Shown one piece after another: positions 45,534 through 54,961 of a DNA stretch of 64,000 nt (positions within the stretch are counted from its first letter, which is position 1; every line of letters starts with the position of its first letter). A program made the translations under genes and the position numbers. The stretch covers positions 20,597 to 84,596 of the forward strand of contig NZ_JAMXFA010000031.1 in NCBI RefSeq assembly GCF_025370785.1. The letters are read 5' to 3'. Source of the stretch: Laspinema olomoucense D3b (GTDB lineage: Bacteria; Cyanobacteriota; Cyanobacteriia; Cyanobacteriales; Laspinemataceae). The notes under the pieces were generated by a model. The model ran no database searches. It saw nothing but the letters and a program-made list of their open reading frames with translations, and was not told the origin of the DNA.

Positions 45534-47831
45534 ATGCCTATATTAGAAACATTATTAGCCGATCGCTATCAAATTGTTAAAGTTTTAAATGCTGATGGGG
45601 TCGGTAACACCTACATTGCTAAAGATACAAAAAACCCAGGCCATCCTAAATGTTTCGTCAAGCAGCTTAATCTAGCCACACGCAATCCCCATTGTCTCAA
45701 ATCAGCGCAACACTTATTTGGGATTGAAGCCAAAACCCTGAAACAACTGGGAAATCACGATCGCATTCCCCGATTGTTGCACTGCTTCACCGAAGCCGAT
45801 TCCTCCTATTTAGTTCAAGAATGGATTGAAGGGGAAAAACTCCGTCACCTCCTACCCATCGGCAAACGCTGTAGTAAGCGATGGACCGAAAGCGCCTGTT
45901 TAGAGTTTCTCAAAGAAGGTTTATCTCTTCTGAATTTTATCCATCAGCAAGGGTTTATTCATAGCAATATCGCCCCGGATAAATTAATTAAACGGGCCGA
46001 AGATGGGAAATTCACCCTCGTAGACTTTGCTAGTGTCCAACCCATTCGGGAGCAAAATATCCGGGGATATAGACAAGCTTCCATCGCCTTGCCGATCGCT
46101 ACCTTTGGCTATTTACCCCCGGAACAACTCACTGGAAACTCACGTCCCAACAGTGATATATATGCCCTCGGCTTACTTGCAATTCAAGCCTTAACAGGAC
46201 TACATCCGGCAGACTTAGAAGTTAACTCCCACACGGGAGAGATTGATTGGCATTCAGAGGCGATCGCACCCGTGGGTTCGGCGTTGGTTGCCCTGTTAAG
46301 CAAAATGGTGCGCTATCACTGCAAACATCGTTACCAGTCTGCCAAGGAAGCTCTGAATGAATTGCAGCTTCTACAGTTGAACGAGTCCACCCCAATCAAT
46401 CTCCAACCGATAGAAATTCAACCCATACACACCCCTGAGATAAGACAGGAAACTCAGGACACTGCCACAATCCCACCGGCAGAAGTTGCGATCGCGGCTC
46501 CAATTCCCGTAACCCTAACCTCTGCGGCAACATCCAATCCTCTTCCACAGAGTGAAGAGATCTCCCCAATCTCCCCAATCTCCCCAATCTCCCCAATCTC
46601 CCCAATCTCCCCCATCTCCCCTATCTCCCCTGTGGACCCATCGCCGGAAGCGATGACGGTTCCGAATCCACCATTAGAAATGGAATCTATCTCGTCTACA
46701 GAAATGAATGTGACGCCAGATCCCGTAGTTGCTCAATCCTCATTCTCACCCCAACCGCTCCCCTCGAAAAAAAGGAGTAGTGTTAAGGGTTCTAATATTC
46801 TGCTTTTGGGAATGTGGGGTGGGTTTACGGTGAATTCCCTGGTGATTACAGGTGGTTTAACCTCCCTGTTCTCTTTTTCCACCGCCGATGATGGGCCGAA
46901 ACTTTTAACCCAGGCGACTATAGAATATCATGCCGGGAAGTATGACAACGCGATCGCCCTGGCTGAATCGATTCCCAACTTTAGTCAGGCTTATAGTGAG
47001 GCTCGCACTAATCTTGACCGTTGGCGTGTAGACTGGGAAAAAGCCCAGACTCAATTCCCCTTGGTGGAAAAAGCCTATCAGCAACAGCAGTGGGTCGAAG
47101 TGATCCAAGCAGCCGCCCCAATTCCTGACATTGCCTATTGGCAAGATAAAATTACTCCCTGGGTGCAGGAAGCTACAGCTAAAGTTGCACCGCAGACGCC
47201 GGAATGGTTGCAAGCAGCCTACGCAAAGGGAGGAGAAAAAGATTTTAAGGGGGCCTTAGAATTACTCAAGAAAATTCCCCCGGGGACTCCGGCTTATGAG
47301 GAAGCGGTTTCTAAAATTCCTGAGTATGAAGAAAATTATCGGATCCGCTTAGAAGCTGAAGCGCATAAGTTATTAACCGAAGCTTACCAAGCGGCGATCG
47401 CCAAAGATTTTGCGAAGGCGATTCAGTTGCTCGAAAAGATTCCCTCGGGTACGCCGACTTATTCTAAGGTACAAGAAAAGATTAGAGAATATCGCCAAAA
47501 GCAGCGGATTAAGGGGAATTCACTCTTGCAGGAAGCCTATAAACGTGCGCGAAAGCAGGATTTTGTCGGGGCGATCGAGATTCTCAAAAAGGTTCCTCGG
47601 GATACCCCGGCTTATGCGATGGCCCAAACCAAGCAGGTGGAATACGCCCAAAAGCAGCGTACTCACCGTCAACGGGCATCGGTAAAGGGGGTAAATGTGG
47701 CGATGGATACGGAGGTTCAATTACTGGGGATGTCTGTGGATCGTCAATCTAGCGATCGCACCGCAGTCGGTTTGACCGGGGTGGTGTCCCCGGGGTTCAA
47801 TCCGGGGGATTTTTTACAGGAGATTTCTTGA
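45534..47831 (+). CDS. Degenerate Ser/Thr kinase with TPR-like repeats and ISP repeat linker
   Basis: This is about 765 aa from the ATG at 45534 (MPILETLLADRYQIV); ATG 45516 and GTG 45483 are longer options. The kinase-like domain (about 1-285) keeps the VAIK-type lysine (KCFVKQLN) but the catalytic loop reads HSNIAPDKL (Asn instead of the catalytic Asp) and DFG is DFASV; the glycine loop is NADGVGNTYI. It is probably a pseudokinase. A linker contains eight tandem Ile-Ser-Pro units (46560-46631). One transmembrane helix (MWGGFTVNSLVITGGLTSLF) follows, then three repeats of about 50 residues (AIALAESIP, ALELLKKIPPGTPAYEEA, AIQLLEKIPSGTPTYSK and AIEILKKVPRDTPAYAM) outside. The role is unknown; a scaffold is likely. 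Confidence 0.85.
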   Translation: MPILETLLADRYQIVKVLNADGVGNTYIAKDTKNPGHPKCFVKQLNLATRNPHCLKSAQHLFGIEAKTLKQLGNHDRIPRLLHCFTEADSSYLVQEWIEGEKLRHLLPIGKRCSKRWTESACLEFLKEGLSLLNFIHQQGFIHSNIAPDKLIKRAEDGKFTLVDFASVQPIREQNIRGYRQASIALPIATFGYLPPEQLTGNSRPNSDIYALGLLAIQALTGLHPADLEVNSHTGEIDWHSEAIAPVGSALVALLSKMVRYHCKHRYQSAKEALNELQLLQLNESTPINLQPIEIQPIHTPEIRQETQDTATIPPAEVAIAAPIPVTLTSAATSNPLPQSEEISPISPISPISPISPISPISPISPVDPSPEAMTVPNPPLEMESISSTEMNVTPDPVVAQSSFSPQPLPSKKRSSVKGSNILLLGMWGGFTVNSLVITGGLTSLFSFSTADDGPKLLTQATIEYHAGKYDNAIALAESIPNFSQAYSEARTNLDRWRVDWEKAQTQFPLVEKAYQQQQWVEVIQAAAPIPDIAYWQDKITPWVQEATAKVAPQTPEWLQAAYAKGGEKDFKGALELLKKIPPGTPAYEEAVSKIPEYEENYRIRLEAEAHKLLTEAYQAAIAKDFAKAIQLLEKIPSGTPTYSKVQEKIREYRQKQRIKGNSLLQEAYKRARKQDFVGAIEILKKVPRDTPAYAMAQTKQVEYAQKQRTHRQRASVKGVNVAMDTEVQLLGMSVDRQSSDRTAVGLTGVVSPGFNPGDFLQEIS
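46560..46631 (+). repeat. In-frame 9-bp microsatellite encoding (Ile-Ser-Pro)8
   Basis: Eight copies of a 9-nt unit, first five ATCTCCCCA identical and the last three with single changes, lie inside the kinase gene. The unit is very close to the TCTCCCC(TA/AT) units of the intergenic C-rich array at 6912-7060, so the same slippage-prone sequence occurs in coding and non-coding DNA. Confidence 0.9.
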
Positions 47832-48187
47832 ACCGGGTTGAGCGCTTGAGGTAGGGGTTCGGTGAGGGGTTGAGTTTAGGTAGTTTTCCCAAACTCAATC
47901 CCTGATTTTTTAGGGGATGTTGTTAGGGGTAAATGATTAAGGAATGCCAGAAAAAGTAAATCTTGGGCTGGGGGTCCCGGGATTCGGGTTCTGGAGTTTA
48001 GGGTTGAGGAAAGAGAATCTTTAAACAATCTTGACAGTTTCTTTACCAAATCATTAAAAAAAATTTATCATTATAGGGTAAAAAAGCGAATTTGAGGGGT
48101 GCGGTTTTTGGGGTGGGAGAGGGGGCTATTTGTGAGCGGAAATTGTTTAAGGCTGTTCAGGGATAAAAATCGCCTCAAAGGTTACAT
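47832..48187. other. Intergenic region, no gene seen
   Basis: About 355 bp between two plus-strand genes. AT-rich DNA at 48020-48075 may hold a promoter for the deacetylase gene. No RNA or ORF is recognised. Confidence 0.4.
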
Positions 48188-48913
48188 TTGATAAAGAATA
48201 ATCAAGACTTGCTCATGAGATTTGCGCCATTATATCCGCTGTTTTATAGAATTCTCCAACCGAGCTTTCCTAAGTGTCTGTGGTCGGGCAAGAATACGGA
48301 ACCGGCGATCGCCTTGACCTTTGATGATGGACCCCATGCGGAATACACGCCACAGTTACTAAAGGTGTTAGACCGCTACGGAATCGTGGCCAGCTTTTTT
48401 TGGCTGGGGGTTTGCGTTGAGCGATCGCCCTCGGTTGCCAAAGCAGTGTATGAACGGGGACATTGGATCGGGTTGCATGGATATGAGCATCGGTCATTTC
48501 CGCGCCTGAGTCTGACTCAACTGCGGGAGAGTTTAGAGAAAAACCAAGCGGCGATCGCTCACGCCTGTGAATTGGATCTAGAACAGGTCAAAACCCAGAT
48601 CCGGGACGTGCGACCCCCAAACGGGTTCTTTACGCCCAAGATCTTGCGCCATTTGCATCAGTGGAACTATCGTCCAGTGATGTGGAGTGTGGTGGTAGAA
48701 GACTGGTGGAGACCCGGAGTATCAGTGGTGGTGGACCGCGTTCTGCGGCAGGTTCAGAACGGGTCCCATATCGTCTTGCACGATGGATGGCATGGTGGGG
48801 AGGACGTTGCGGCGATCGCCGAGGAATTAATTCCCGAATTATTGCGAGCCGGTTATCATTTCGTTACAATTGATCGCCTCTGGCACTCGTCCAGCTCACT
48901 CTACTCGGAGTAA
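48188..48913 (+). CDS. Polysaccharide deacetylase (NodB) family protein
   Basis: This 241-aa protein has NodB motifs: LTFDDGPHAEYTPQLL (motif 1, Asp pair), LHGYEHRSFPRLSL (motif 2, metal-binding His pair), VRPPNGFFTPK (motif 3), WSVVVEDWWRPG (motif 4) and HIVLHDGWHGGED (motif 5). The family removes N- or O-acetyl groups from chitin, peptidoglycan or exopolysaccharide. I use the TTG at 48188 (AAAGG six nt upstream); the ATG at 48215 is the alternative. There is no classic signal peptide, only a hydrophobic LYPLFYRIL near the N-terminus. Confidence 0.88.
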   Translation: MIKNNQDLLMRFAPLYPLFYRILQPSFPKCLWSGKNTEPAIALTFDDGPHAEYTPQLLKVLDRYGIVASFFWLGVCVERSPSVAKAVYERGHWIGLHGYEHRSFPRLSLTQLRESLEKNQAAIAHACELDLEQVKTQIRDVRPPNGFFTPKILRHLHQWNYRPVMWSVVVEDWWRPGVSVVVDRVLRQVQNGSHIVLHDGWHGGEDVAAIAEELIPELLRAGYHFVTIDRLWHSSSSLYSE

Positions 48914-49067
48914 ATTTGATAGGAATCCACAAGTTTTACAAAATTTAACAAAGGGGTCAGCAACCGGCGTTGCCCTGGGGGTAATCGGTTCCTTCACTTG
49001 GCTCAATGTCCCACAGAAGATCCCGATCAGCACTGAAGTCAAGAGACGATCGCGATCGTCAGCGTAA
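48870..49067 (+). CDS. Possible small ORF overlapping the deacetylase 3' end
   Basis: This 65-aa frame starts at a TTG at 48870, overlapping the deacetylase gene by 44 bp, and contains LTKGSATGVALGVIGSFTWL, a protein-like hydrophobic segment, followed by a basic tail. It may be a tiny translated membrane protein or a relic. No ribosome binding site or homologue is evident. Confidence 0.25.
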   Translation: MIASGTRPAHSTRSKFDRNPQVLQNLTKGSATGVALGVIGSFTWLNVPQKIPISTEVKRRSRSSA

Positions 49068-50741
49068 CCAGTGCCACAAAAAAAGGGATTGAGTCATCAA
49101 TCTATATCTGTGGAAGTTCAAGAAACCCCTTCTCTATCAAACCCAACCCAGCCAGATGTGTCACAATGAGAATGAAAAGAACAGCAATCCCGATCTCGAC
49201 AAAAAAAAGTACAGATGTCGATCCGTTCGCAAATGGGGGAATGTTAATTTAAGATTCATCTGAACCTGTCAACTTTCGGGTTGATTGATTAGAATAACCC
49301 AGTAAACTACCGTCATTGAACCGGGTATTATGGAACGACAACCCATAACAACCACTTACCGGGGGTCAGTACAGTGGAACGATAGGAGTTGAAAACGCAA
49401 TCCGAGCAATTTCAACCCTCCTTGAGATGGGGAAGCATAACCGACCTTCCCTGGAGTTCACTGTTAGTCCTCTGAAAAAAATCGGACAGCTAGATTATAA
49501 TTGTCCTAACCCGGGGACAAGGCAGGGGTTGCACCGAAAAACTCATTTCATGAGGTACTGTAAATACAACTCCCCAAAGGGGGAAAATAAAGTGTCCTCT
49601 GATTCGGTTGGTGTCAGCTCTATTCAGGTGTACTCCCACCAACGCCCGTGTCATTTCCTGTCGAAACCAATTCCAATTCAATTGCAACAGGAGGGGTCCA
49701 ACTTCTTCTCAACAATCATGAGTGGCAAGGGTGAAGCAAAAAACCAAAACTATGCCCAATCAATTGGCTGTAGGGAGGGGATCTAGCCTAAGCAAAACAC
49801 TCCATCCCAGTCCTGATAATTTGAGGGGAGATCCCGTCTGAGTCATCGGTTGCATCCAGATTTGATGGAGAGATGGATTTTGTGACTCGTTTCATTCCAA
49901 ATAGTCGCCAATGACTGAACAGTTTGCTACAATTTCAAGCAACTAGGGGGTGATGGAGAAACCGGGTCTGACCGAATCTGACCACTCATCAATGCTGAAG
50001 GACCGTAAAGGGAGTAACGGCGAAGTCTTTGGATGTGAGTAAAGTTAAGGAAATCAAGTAAAAATGGGTGCAGTGACAGTTTTTAGATTATTTGGAAGTC
50101 ATCAGGGAAAACATCCCGGGAATGAAGATGAGTACAACGAGTACAACCGTCTGAGGGGATGCCAATCGTTCACCGAGAATAGAATAGGGATTCCGTCATG
50201 ATGCCTTCTAAAACAAGACGAACCTTGTTAAAGTGCCTAAATCAAGGTTATCATGGCAACCCGCAGCGAGATCGGGATACCCCTGATTTCGGGGCATGAG
50301 AACCCCAGAAACAAACGACTATGGAAACCAAGGTGCAATTTTTGTGAAAAAGGCTACAATCGGGAAGGTCTTATCGGGACCGCAGAGAATCTTGATTGAT
50401 TTCCACTTCTAAATAGCCCTGAAGGTGTGTTTAGTAAGTGATGTATCGAACCCGCTTTCCTGATCACCCGCAGTTGAGTGAGGCGTTTCGTGACTAGCCA
50501 TCGGATCCGTTCATCTCCTGAAGAGAAAAAATGGGGCGCGTGGTGACCATCATCACCGACGGGCGATCTCTCGCCGGAGCCAATCGTCTCTTGATTTGGA
50601 GTCCAAGGCAGTTGCGTAATGATCCGCTTTTGACAGGTCCAAGGTTCGTAAAACTCAGTGATGGGCTAGGGTGTTAGCACATCCCCCAATCACACAAATT
50701 TGTTAGTTGATTGTTTCGTGATAGAGCATGAGGAACGCGGC
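48914..50741. other. Long non-coding region upstream of sigA
   Basis: This 1.8-kb region contains no ORF I trust. The only long frame, 119 aa at 49427-49786, has no recognised domain and unlikely composition. Sequence character is mixed, with few HIP1 sites. It may hold several promoters and a long leader for sigA, as reported for other cyanobacterial sigma factor genes, or unrecognised small RNAs. Confidence 0.45.
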
Positions 50742-51905
50742 ATGACCCAGGCTAATAACGTACTGGCACCTATTGAGAACACCGATATCAAATCCATCGG
50801 TCAATCTCAGCATGATTTAGAAATATTAATTGAGACTGATGACGAACCTCTCATTTCCATTGATGACGATGAATTTTTAGAGGCGGTCTCAGAAGACGAT
50901 GACGGGAAAGCGACAAAGGGTCGAGCAACTCGTCGTCGGGCGCAACCTAAGAAGAAACATTATACGGAAGACTCTATTCGGCTTTATTTGCAAGAAATTG
51001 GTCGCATTAGACTGTTGCGTGCAGATGAAGAAATTGAACTCGCTCGCAAAATTGCTGACTTGCTGGAATTAGAGCGGATTCGCGAACATCTGTGTGATCA
51101 CTTACATCGCGAGCCCTACGATGCGGAGTGGGCAGATGCAGTCAAGATGACGGTGGGTCAATTTCGCCATCGACTTCATTGCGGCAGACGGGCAAAAGAT
51201 AAAATGGTGCAATCGAACCTACGTCTCGTGGTGTCGATCGCTAAAAAATACATGAATCGGGGACTTTCGTTCCAAGATTTAATTCAAGAAGGGAGTCTGG
51301 GTTTAATCCGGGCTGCTGAAAAGTTTGATCACGAAAAGGGTTATAAATTCTCCACCTATGCCACTTGGTGGATTCGGCAGGCGATTACCCGGGCGATCGC
51401 TGATCAATCCCGGACCATTCGTCTTCCGGTTCATTTGTATGAAACGATCTCCCGGATTAAAAAAACCACCAAACTTCTGTCCCAAGAAATGGGGCGCAAA
51501 CCTACAGAAGAAGAAATCGCAACTCGGATGGAAATGACCATCGAAAAGTTGAGATTTATTGCTAAATCGGCTCAGTTACCCATTTCCTTAGAAACCCCGA
51601 TTGGTAAGGAAGAAGATTCCAGATTGGGCGATTTTATTGAGTCCGATGGGGAAACTCCAGAAGATCAGGTATCGAAAAATCTATTGCGCGAAGACCTCGA
51701 AAGCGTTCTGGATACCCTGAGTCCTCGGGAACGGGATGTTCTGCGCCTACGATATGGCTTAGATGATGGCCGGATGAAAACGTTAGAAGAAATTGGTCAA
51801 ATCTTTAATGTGACCCGCGAACGGATTCGGCAAATAGAGGCGAAAGCATTACGAAAATTACGCCATCCCAATCGCAACAGCATTCTGAAAGAGTACATCC
51901 GCTAG
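50742..51905 (+). CDS. sigA: Primary (group 1) RNA polymerase sigma factor
   Basis: This is a 387-aa sigma-70 protein from the ATG at 50742 (GAGGA 7 nt upstream); a TTG at 50700 would add 14 residues of unlikely sequence. An acidic N-terminus (region 1.1-like) precedes region 1.2 ([16 protein letters not shown]), region 2 with the -10 recognition helix ([37 protein letters not shown]), region 3 ([20 protein letters not shown]) and region 4 ([20 protein letters not shown]). Length and the full regions point to SigA/RpoD1 for housekeeping promoters. It has a very long upstream non-coding region and ends in a heptamer element plus terminator. Confidence 0.93.
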   Translation: MTQANNVLAPIENTDIKSIGQSQHDLEILIETDDEPLISIDDDEFLEAVSEDDDGKATKGRATRRRAQPKKKHYTEDSIRLYLQEIGRIRLLRADEEIELARKIADLLELERIREHLCDHLHREPYDAEWADAVKMTVGQFRHRLHCGRRAKDKMVQSNLRLVVSIAKKYMNRGLSFQDLIQEGSLGLIRAAEKFDHEKGYKFSTYATWWIRQAITRAIADQSRTIRLPVHLYETISRIKKTTKLLSQEMGRKPTEEEIATRMEMTIEKLRFIAKSAQLPISLETPIGKEEDSRLGDFIESDGETPEDQVSKNLLREDLESVLDTLSPRERDVLRLRYGLDDGRMKTLEEIGQIFNVTRERIRQIEAKALRKLRHPNRNSILKEYIR

Positions 51906-51922
51906 GGGTTGGGACTGAAGAG

Positions 51923-52077
51923 GGTCAATGGTCAATGGTCATTGGTCATTGGTCTGATGTCACTGGTCATTGGTCATTGGTCGTTTGTAGTTTGGTTGTC
52001 CTGAGTATTCAACAATCCCAAGGACAAATGACAAATGACCAAGGACAAATGACGAAGGACAAATGACAAATGACAAA
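51923..52077. repeat. Inverted heptamer-repeat element after sigA
   Basis: The left arm (about 51923-51984) is TCATTGG/TCAATGG heptamers, the core (51985-52012) reads GTTTGGTTGTCCTGAGTATTC and the right arm (about 52018-52077) is CAAATGA, CCAAGGA and ACAAATG heptamers. The core matches the copy at 36257-36285. It lies between sigA and the convergent hli gene, just before the terminator. Confidence 0.85.
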
Positions 52078-52113
52078 ATAGGGGATTCCCCTCGGAATTC
52101 CCCCCTATTTTTT
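52076..52113 (+). terminator. Intrinsic terminator between sigA and hli
   Basis: A hairpin with AAATA-GGGG-ATTCC on the left and GGAAT-(3-nt bulge)-CCCC-TATTT on the right with a 4-nt loop is followed by a T-rich run on the plus strand. It can terminate sigA and, read the other way, the convergent hli gene. Confidence 0.75.
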
Positions 52114-52146
52114 AATTCCCGGTCCGATCGCTGGTCGTAAACCGGA

Positions 52147-52302
52147 TTAAATGATGCCTAAAAAGTGCAGAACACCTTGACCTGTGGTGAGTTCAAGGAC
52201 GACTGCAGAAATAAAGCCGATCATCGCAAAACGACCGTTCCAGTTTTCTGCACTGGGGGTAAATCCCCAATTCCATCGATTGCGTGGTTGTGGTTCTATC
52301 AT
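52147..52302 (-). CDS. hli: High-light-inducible protein (HLIP/SCP), 51 aa
   Basis: This gene is short. The protein [20 protein letters not shown] continues [15 protein letters not shown] and ends GVLHFLGII, with the single CAB-type helix signature ExxNGRxAMIGF (Glu and Asn/Arg bind chlorophyll in the family). HLIPs sit in thylakoid membranes, bind chlorophyll and carotenoid, and protect photosystem assembly under strong light. It is convergent with sigA. Upstream (about 52345-52355) GTTACAATT resembles half of an HLR1 (RpaB) box, but the second half is poor, so regulation is unproven. Confidence 0.9.
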   Translation of the reverse strand: MIEPQPRNRWNWGFTPSAENWNGRFAMIGFISAVVLELTTGQGVLHFLGII

Positions 52303-52415
52303 GAGATGAAACTCCGATTTATAAAGGTTTGTTCTGTTTCATTAAAAATTGTAACAATTATTTGCCAAAGTGACAACTTTGTGAATTAGCTTTAGCCCGC
52401 ACCCTCAAGGGTCTG

Positions 52416-52485
52416 GCTCTACGGACAAAGCCCGCCTGCGCGGGCTCATAGAGATAAACCGACTTTTAACAGCCGGATTTGGTAT
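52416..52485. repeat. Partial copy of a dispersed element
   Basis: This matches the right part of the 122-bp element at 59414-59535: ACGGACAAAGCCCGCCTGCG, then CGGGCT, AAACCGACTTTT and finally CCGGATTTGGTAT (52473-52485). The left inverted end is missing. It lies between hli and the ABC ATPase gene end. Confidence 0.8.
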
Positions 52486-52504
52486 GGCCCCCCAGGATGG
52501 ACCG

Positions 52505-53809
52505 TTAACGGTCACTGGCAAAAATTGCCCGTCCCGTTTCCCGATCAAACAAGTGAATTTTTTCTAAGGCGATCGCCAACCAAATCTCCTCCCCTGGATG
52601 AACCATCCAATCCGGTTCTATTCGCGCCTGAATCGGTTTAGGCAGGTCATGGCCTTGCAATGTACCCACAATATAGGTCTCGGAACCCAACGCCTCAACT
52701 AAATCCACTTTGACCTTCATATTTTTAGTCGCTGCCGGACTCACACTCAGATGTTCGGGACGAATTCCTAAAATTAGAGATCGCCCGTCATACCCTTGTA
52801 ACGCAGTCCCCCAATATTCCGGCAAGGTAAACCTAAACGAGTCATGGGCGATAGATAACGGGGCCTTAAACTGCACCGGAATAAAGTTCATCGGCGGTGA
52901 TCCAATAAATTCAGCTACAAACAGATTCGCCGGTCGGTGATACAGTTCCAGTGGGGCAGCAATCTGTTGAATTTGTCCGGCATTCATTACGGCAATGCGA
53001 TCGCCCATTGTCATCGCTTCGGTTTGATCATGGGTGACATAAATTGTCGTCGTCTCTAACTGTCGCTGCAGTTTCACAATTTGACTGCGAGTTTCCGCCC
53101 GCAATTTAGCATCTAAATTAGATAGCGGTTCATCCATTAAAAACACCTGGGGATTTCGCGCCATTGCTCGTCCCAGGGCCACCCGTTGCTTTTGACCCCC
53201 GGAGAGTTGTTTCGGCAGGCGATCGAGTAATGCTTCGATTTGCAATAACCCCGCCACGGTTCGGACCCGCTGATCCACTTCCCGTTCTTTTGGGGAAAGA
53301 TAGCGCAGGTATTTGGGGAGATTCCGCGTCATGGAAACTAAGGCATCTTCCGCCCAATTGGGAACCGAGGCGGCATCTTCTCGGACTGCCGTACCCTCGG
53401 ATGTTGCCTCATTCATCACCAGAGTTCGCCGCAACCCGAAGGCAATATTGTCATAAACCTTGAGGTGGGGATAAAGGGCGTAGTTTTGAAAAACCATCGC
53501 GATATCCCGGTCCTTGGGGGGGAGGTCATTGAGGAGGCGATCGCCTACCCAAATATTCCCGGCAGTTAATTCTTCCAATCCCGCAATCAAGCGTAATAGC
53601 GTACTTTTGCCACATCCTGACGGTCCCACCAGGACCATAAACTCGCCATCTTCCACGGTGAGGTTAATCCGCCGCAAAATCTGGGCCGGTTTTAACCCAG
53701 GGGTGGAGGTGTCATCGGTCCCCAATATCCCGTCTGGTGGGACTGGCGTCGGTTTTTCCCGGCGATCGCCATAACTTTTGTAAACGTTTTCAATAAGAAC
53801 TCTAGCCAT
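52505..53809 (-). CDS. Sugar-type ABC transporter ATPase (MalK/UgpC-like) with inserts
   Basis: This 434-aa protein has Walker A GPSGCGKST (62-70), signature LSGGQKQRVALGRAM (202-216), Walker B FLMDEPLSNLDA and the H-loop YVTHDQTEAMTMGD. The C-terminal TOBE part (FIGSPPMNFIPVQF, LGIRPEHLSV) marks the carbohydrate/glycerol-phosphate importer class. It powers uptake by partner permeases that are not in the window. Compared with ordinary MalK it carries two extra stretches: about 28 residues before the first core strand (about 15-42) and about 45 residues between the Q-loop region and the signature (about 131-175, NEATSEGTAVREDAASVPNW onward). Confidence 0.9.
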   Translation of the reverse strand: MARVLIENVYKSYGDRREKPTPVPPDGILGTDDTSTPGLKPAQILRRINLTVEDGEFMVLVGPSGCGKSTLLRLIAGLEELTAGNIWVGDRLLNDLPPKDRDIAMVFQNYALYPHLKVYDNIAFGLRRTLVMNEATSEGTAVREDAASVPNWAEDALVSMTRNLPKYLRYLSPKEREVDQRVRTVAGLLQIEALLDRLPKQLSGGQKQRVALGRAMARNPQVFLMDEPLSNLDAKLRAETRSQIVKLQRQLETTTIYVTHDQTEAMTMGDRIAVMNAGQIQQIAAPLELYHRPANLFVAEFIGSPPMNFIPVQFKAPLSIAHDSFRFTLPEYWGTALQGYDGRSLILGIRPEHLSVSPAATKNMKVKVDLVEALGSETYIVGTLQGHDLPKPIQARIEPDWMVHPGEEIWLAIALEKIHLFDRETGRAIFASDR

Positions 53810-54025
53810 AATCTGCTCAAATCTTGATTAACCCCGACACGGATCGCGTCTGTTTTCATTCTCCCTTACTTTCTCTCGGGTTGTGGCATCAAGATCCTCG
53901 GTTTTGGTGAAGGGTCGATCTTTTCAAACTCAGGGATGCCATTTTTAATGTCGATAGGGAAGGACCTCATCCAAAAATCGCTGATTTCGGAACCCTGAAG
54001 TCGTGACGTTGAACGGAGAATAACT

Positions 54026-54859
54026 TCAGTTTTGAGGTAGAGAGGTATCACCCAGGCGATCGCACAATTGGGTGCGGCAAAAGGCGATAGCAGCGGATAA
54101 GTCATCGGTTTGGTGGGGATAGGCGAGTGCGGGTCGATCAATGAGGATGAGTTTGACCCCTAGTTCTGTCGCCAGTTGGCGTTTGATGAGTTCTCCCCCT
54201 GGGGTCCCTGAAGCTTTGCTGACGACTAGGGTAATTTGCCAATGCTGCCAGAGTGCTCGTTCTAATTCTAGGGAAATTGGGGGGCGGATTCCGATGAGGC
54301 GATCGGGGGTGAATCCGGCAGCGAGGGCCGCTTCCAGGGAAGTGACTGCCGGAAGTATCCGCGCATACAGATGATAGCGCTCCTGCCCGGGTTGAAACAG
54401 ATGTAATGTGCGATAGCCCGTGGTTAGTAATACTCGCTCTCCGGCTAAATAATCTCCCTCGATTAAGGCTTCAAAGCTGGGTAAGCTCAAAATTTTGTCA
54501 TTTTTAATGGCCTTCTCCTGCGGGAAATGTGAGCTGTTTATTGACTGTCGCTCATAGCGCAAGTAAGGGAGATTATACTTGCGAGCGGCTTTCATGGCTA
54601 AATGTGAGATTGTGGTAGCGTAAGGGTGGGAGGCGTCTAAGATGGCGATGATCTGGTGTGAGCTGAGAAAATCTTGAAGACGATCGCCCTCTAGCTGGCC
54701 CACCCAAACTTGCAACAGGGGAGCAGAGGGATAAAGCGATCGCGCTGATTCGGTGGTCACCGAAATCGTACAGGGGAGGTGATTTAAAGCCAGAATTTGA
54801 GCTAATTCCCGGCTTTCACTGGTACCGCCAATCAGCCAAATCGAGGGAGTTACCGTCAT
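54026..54859 (-). CDS. cobK: Precorrin-6A reductase
   Basis: This is a 277-aa CobK/CbiJ enzyme that reduces (cobalt-)precorrin-6A with NADPH in cobalamin synthesis. Seen: the N-terminal dinucleotide fold WLIGGTSESRELAQIL, AILDASHPYATTISHLAMKA, LPYLRYERQS, GERVLLTTGYRTLHLF, TPDRLIGIRPPIS and VVSKASGTPGGELIKRQLA. I start it at the ATG at 54859 (MTVTPSIW), because the family N-terminus is the Rossmann strand; an ATG at 54940 would add 27 residues. No other cob genes are adjacent, and I see no cobalamin riboswitch. The 3' flank (53995-54025) carries the CTGAAGTCGTGACGT dispersed repeat. Confidence 0.9.
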   Translation of the reverse strand: MTVTPSIWLIGGTSESRELAQILALNHLPCTISVTTESARSLYPSAPLLQVWVGQLEGDRLQDFLSSHQIIAILDASHPYATTISHLAMKAARKYNLPYLRYERQSINSSHFPQEKAIKNDKILSLPSFEALIEGDYLAGERVLLTTGYRTLHLFQPGQERYHLYARILPAVTSLEAALAAGFTPDRLIGIRPPISLELERALWQHWQITLVVSKASGTPGGELIKRQLATELGVKLILIDRPALAYPHQTDDLSAAIAFCRTQLCDRLGDTSLPQN

Positions 54860-54961
54860 AAATCGAGGCCGGAAAAATTGCAGATAACATCTAACATGAT
54901 TTTGAAGGGTAGCCCGACGGGGCGGGCTTTGTAGCTGCACCCGATTGGGTGTTAATTTGGG

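Noticed and set aside
49427..49786. 119-aa plus-strand frame upstream of sigA
   Set aside because: No recognisable domain, no clear ribosome binding site, composition unlike the neighbouring genes; probably chance.
53866..54141. 91-aa minus frame overlapping cobK
   Set aside because: It shares DNA with the well-supported cobK frame and has no domain.
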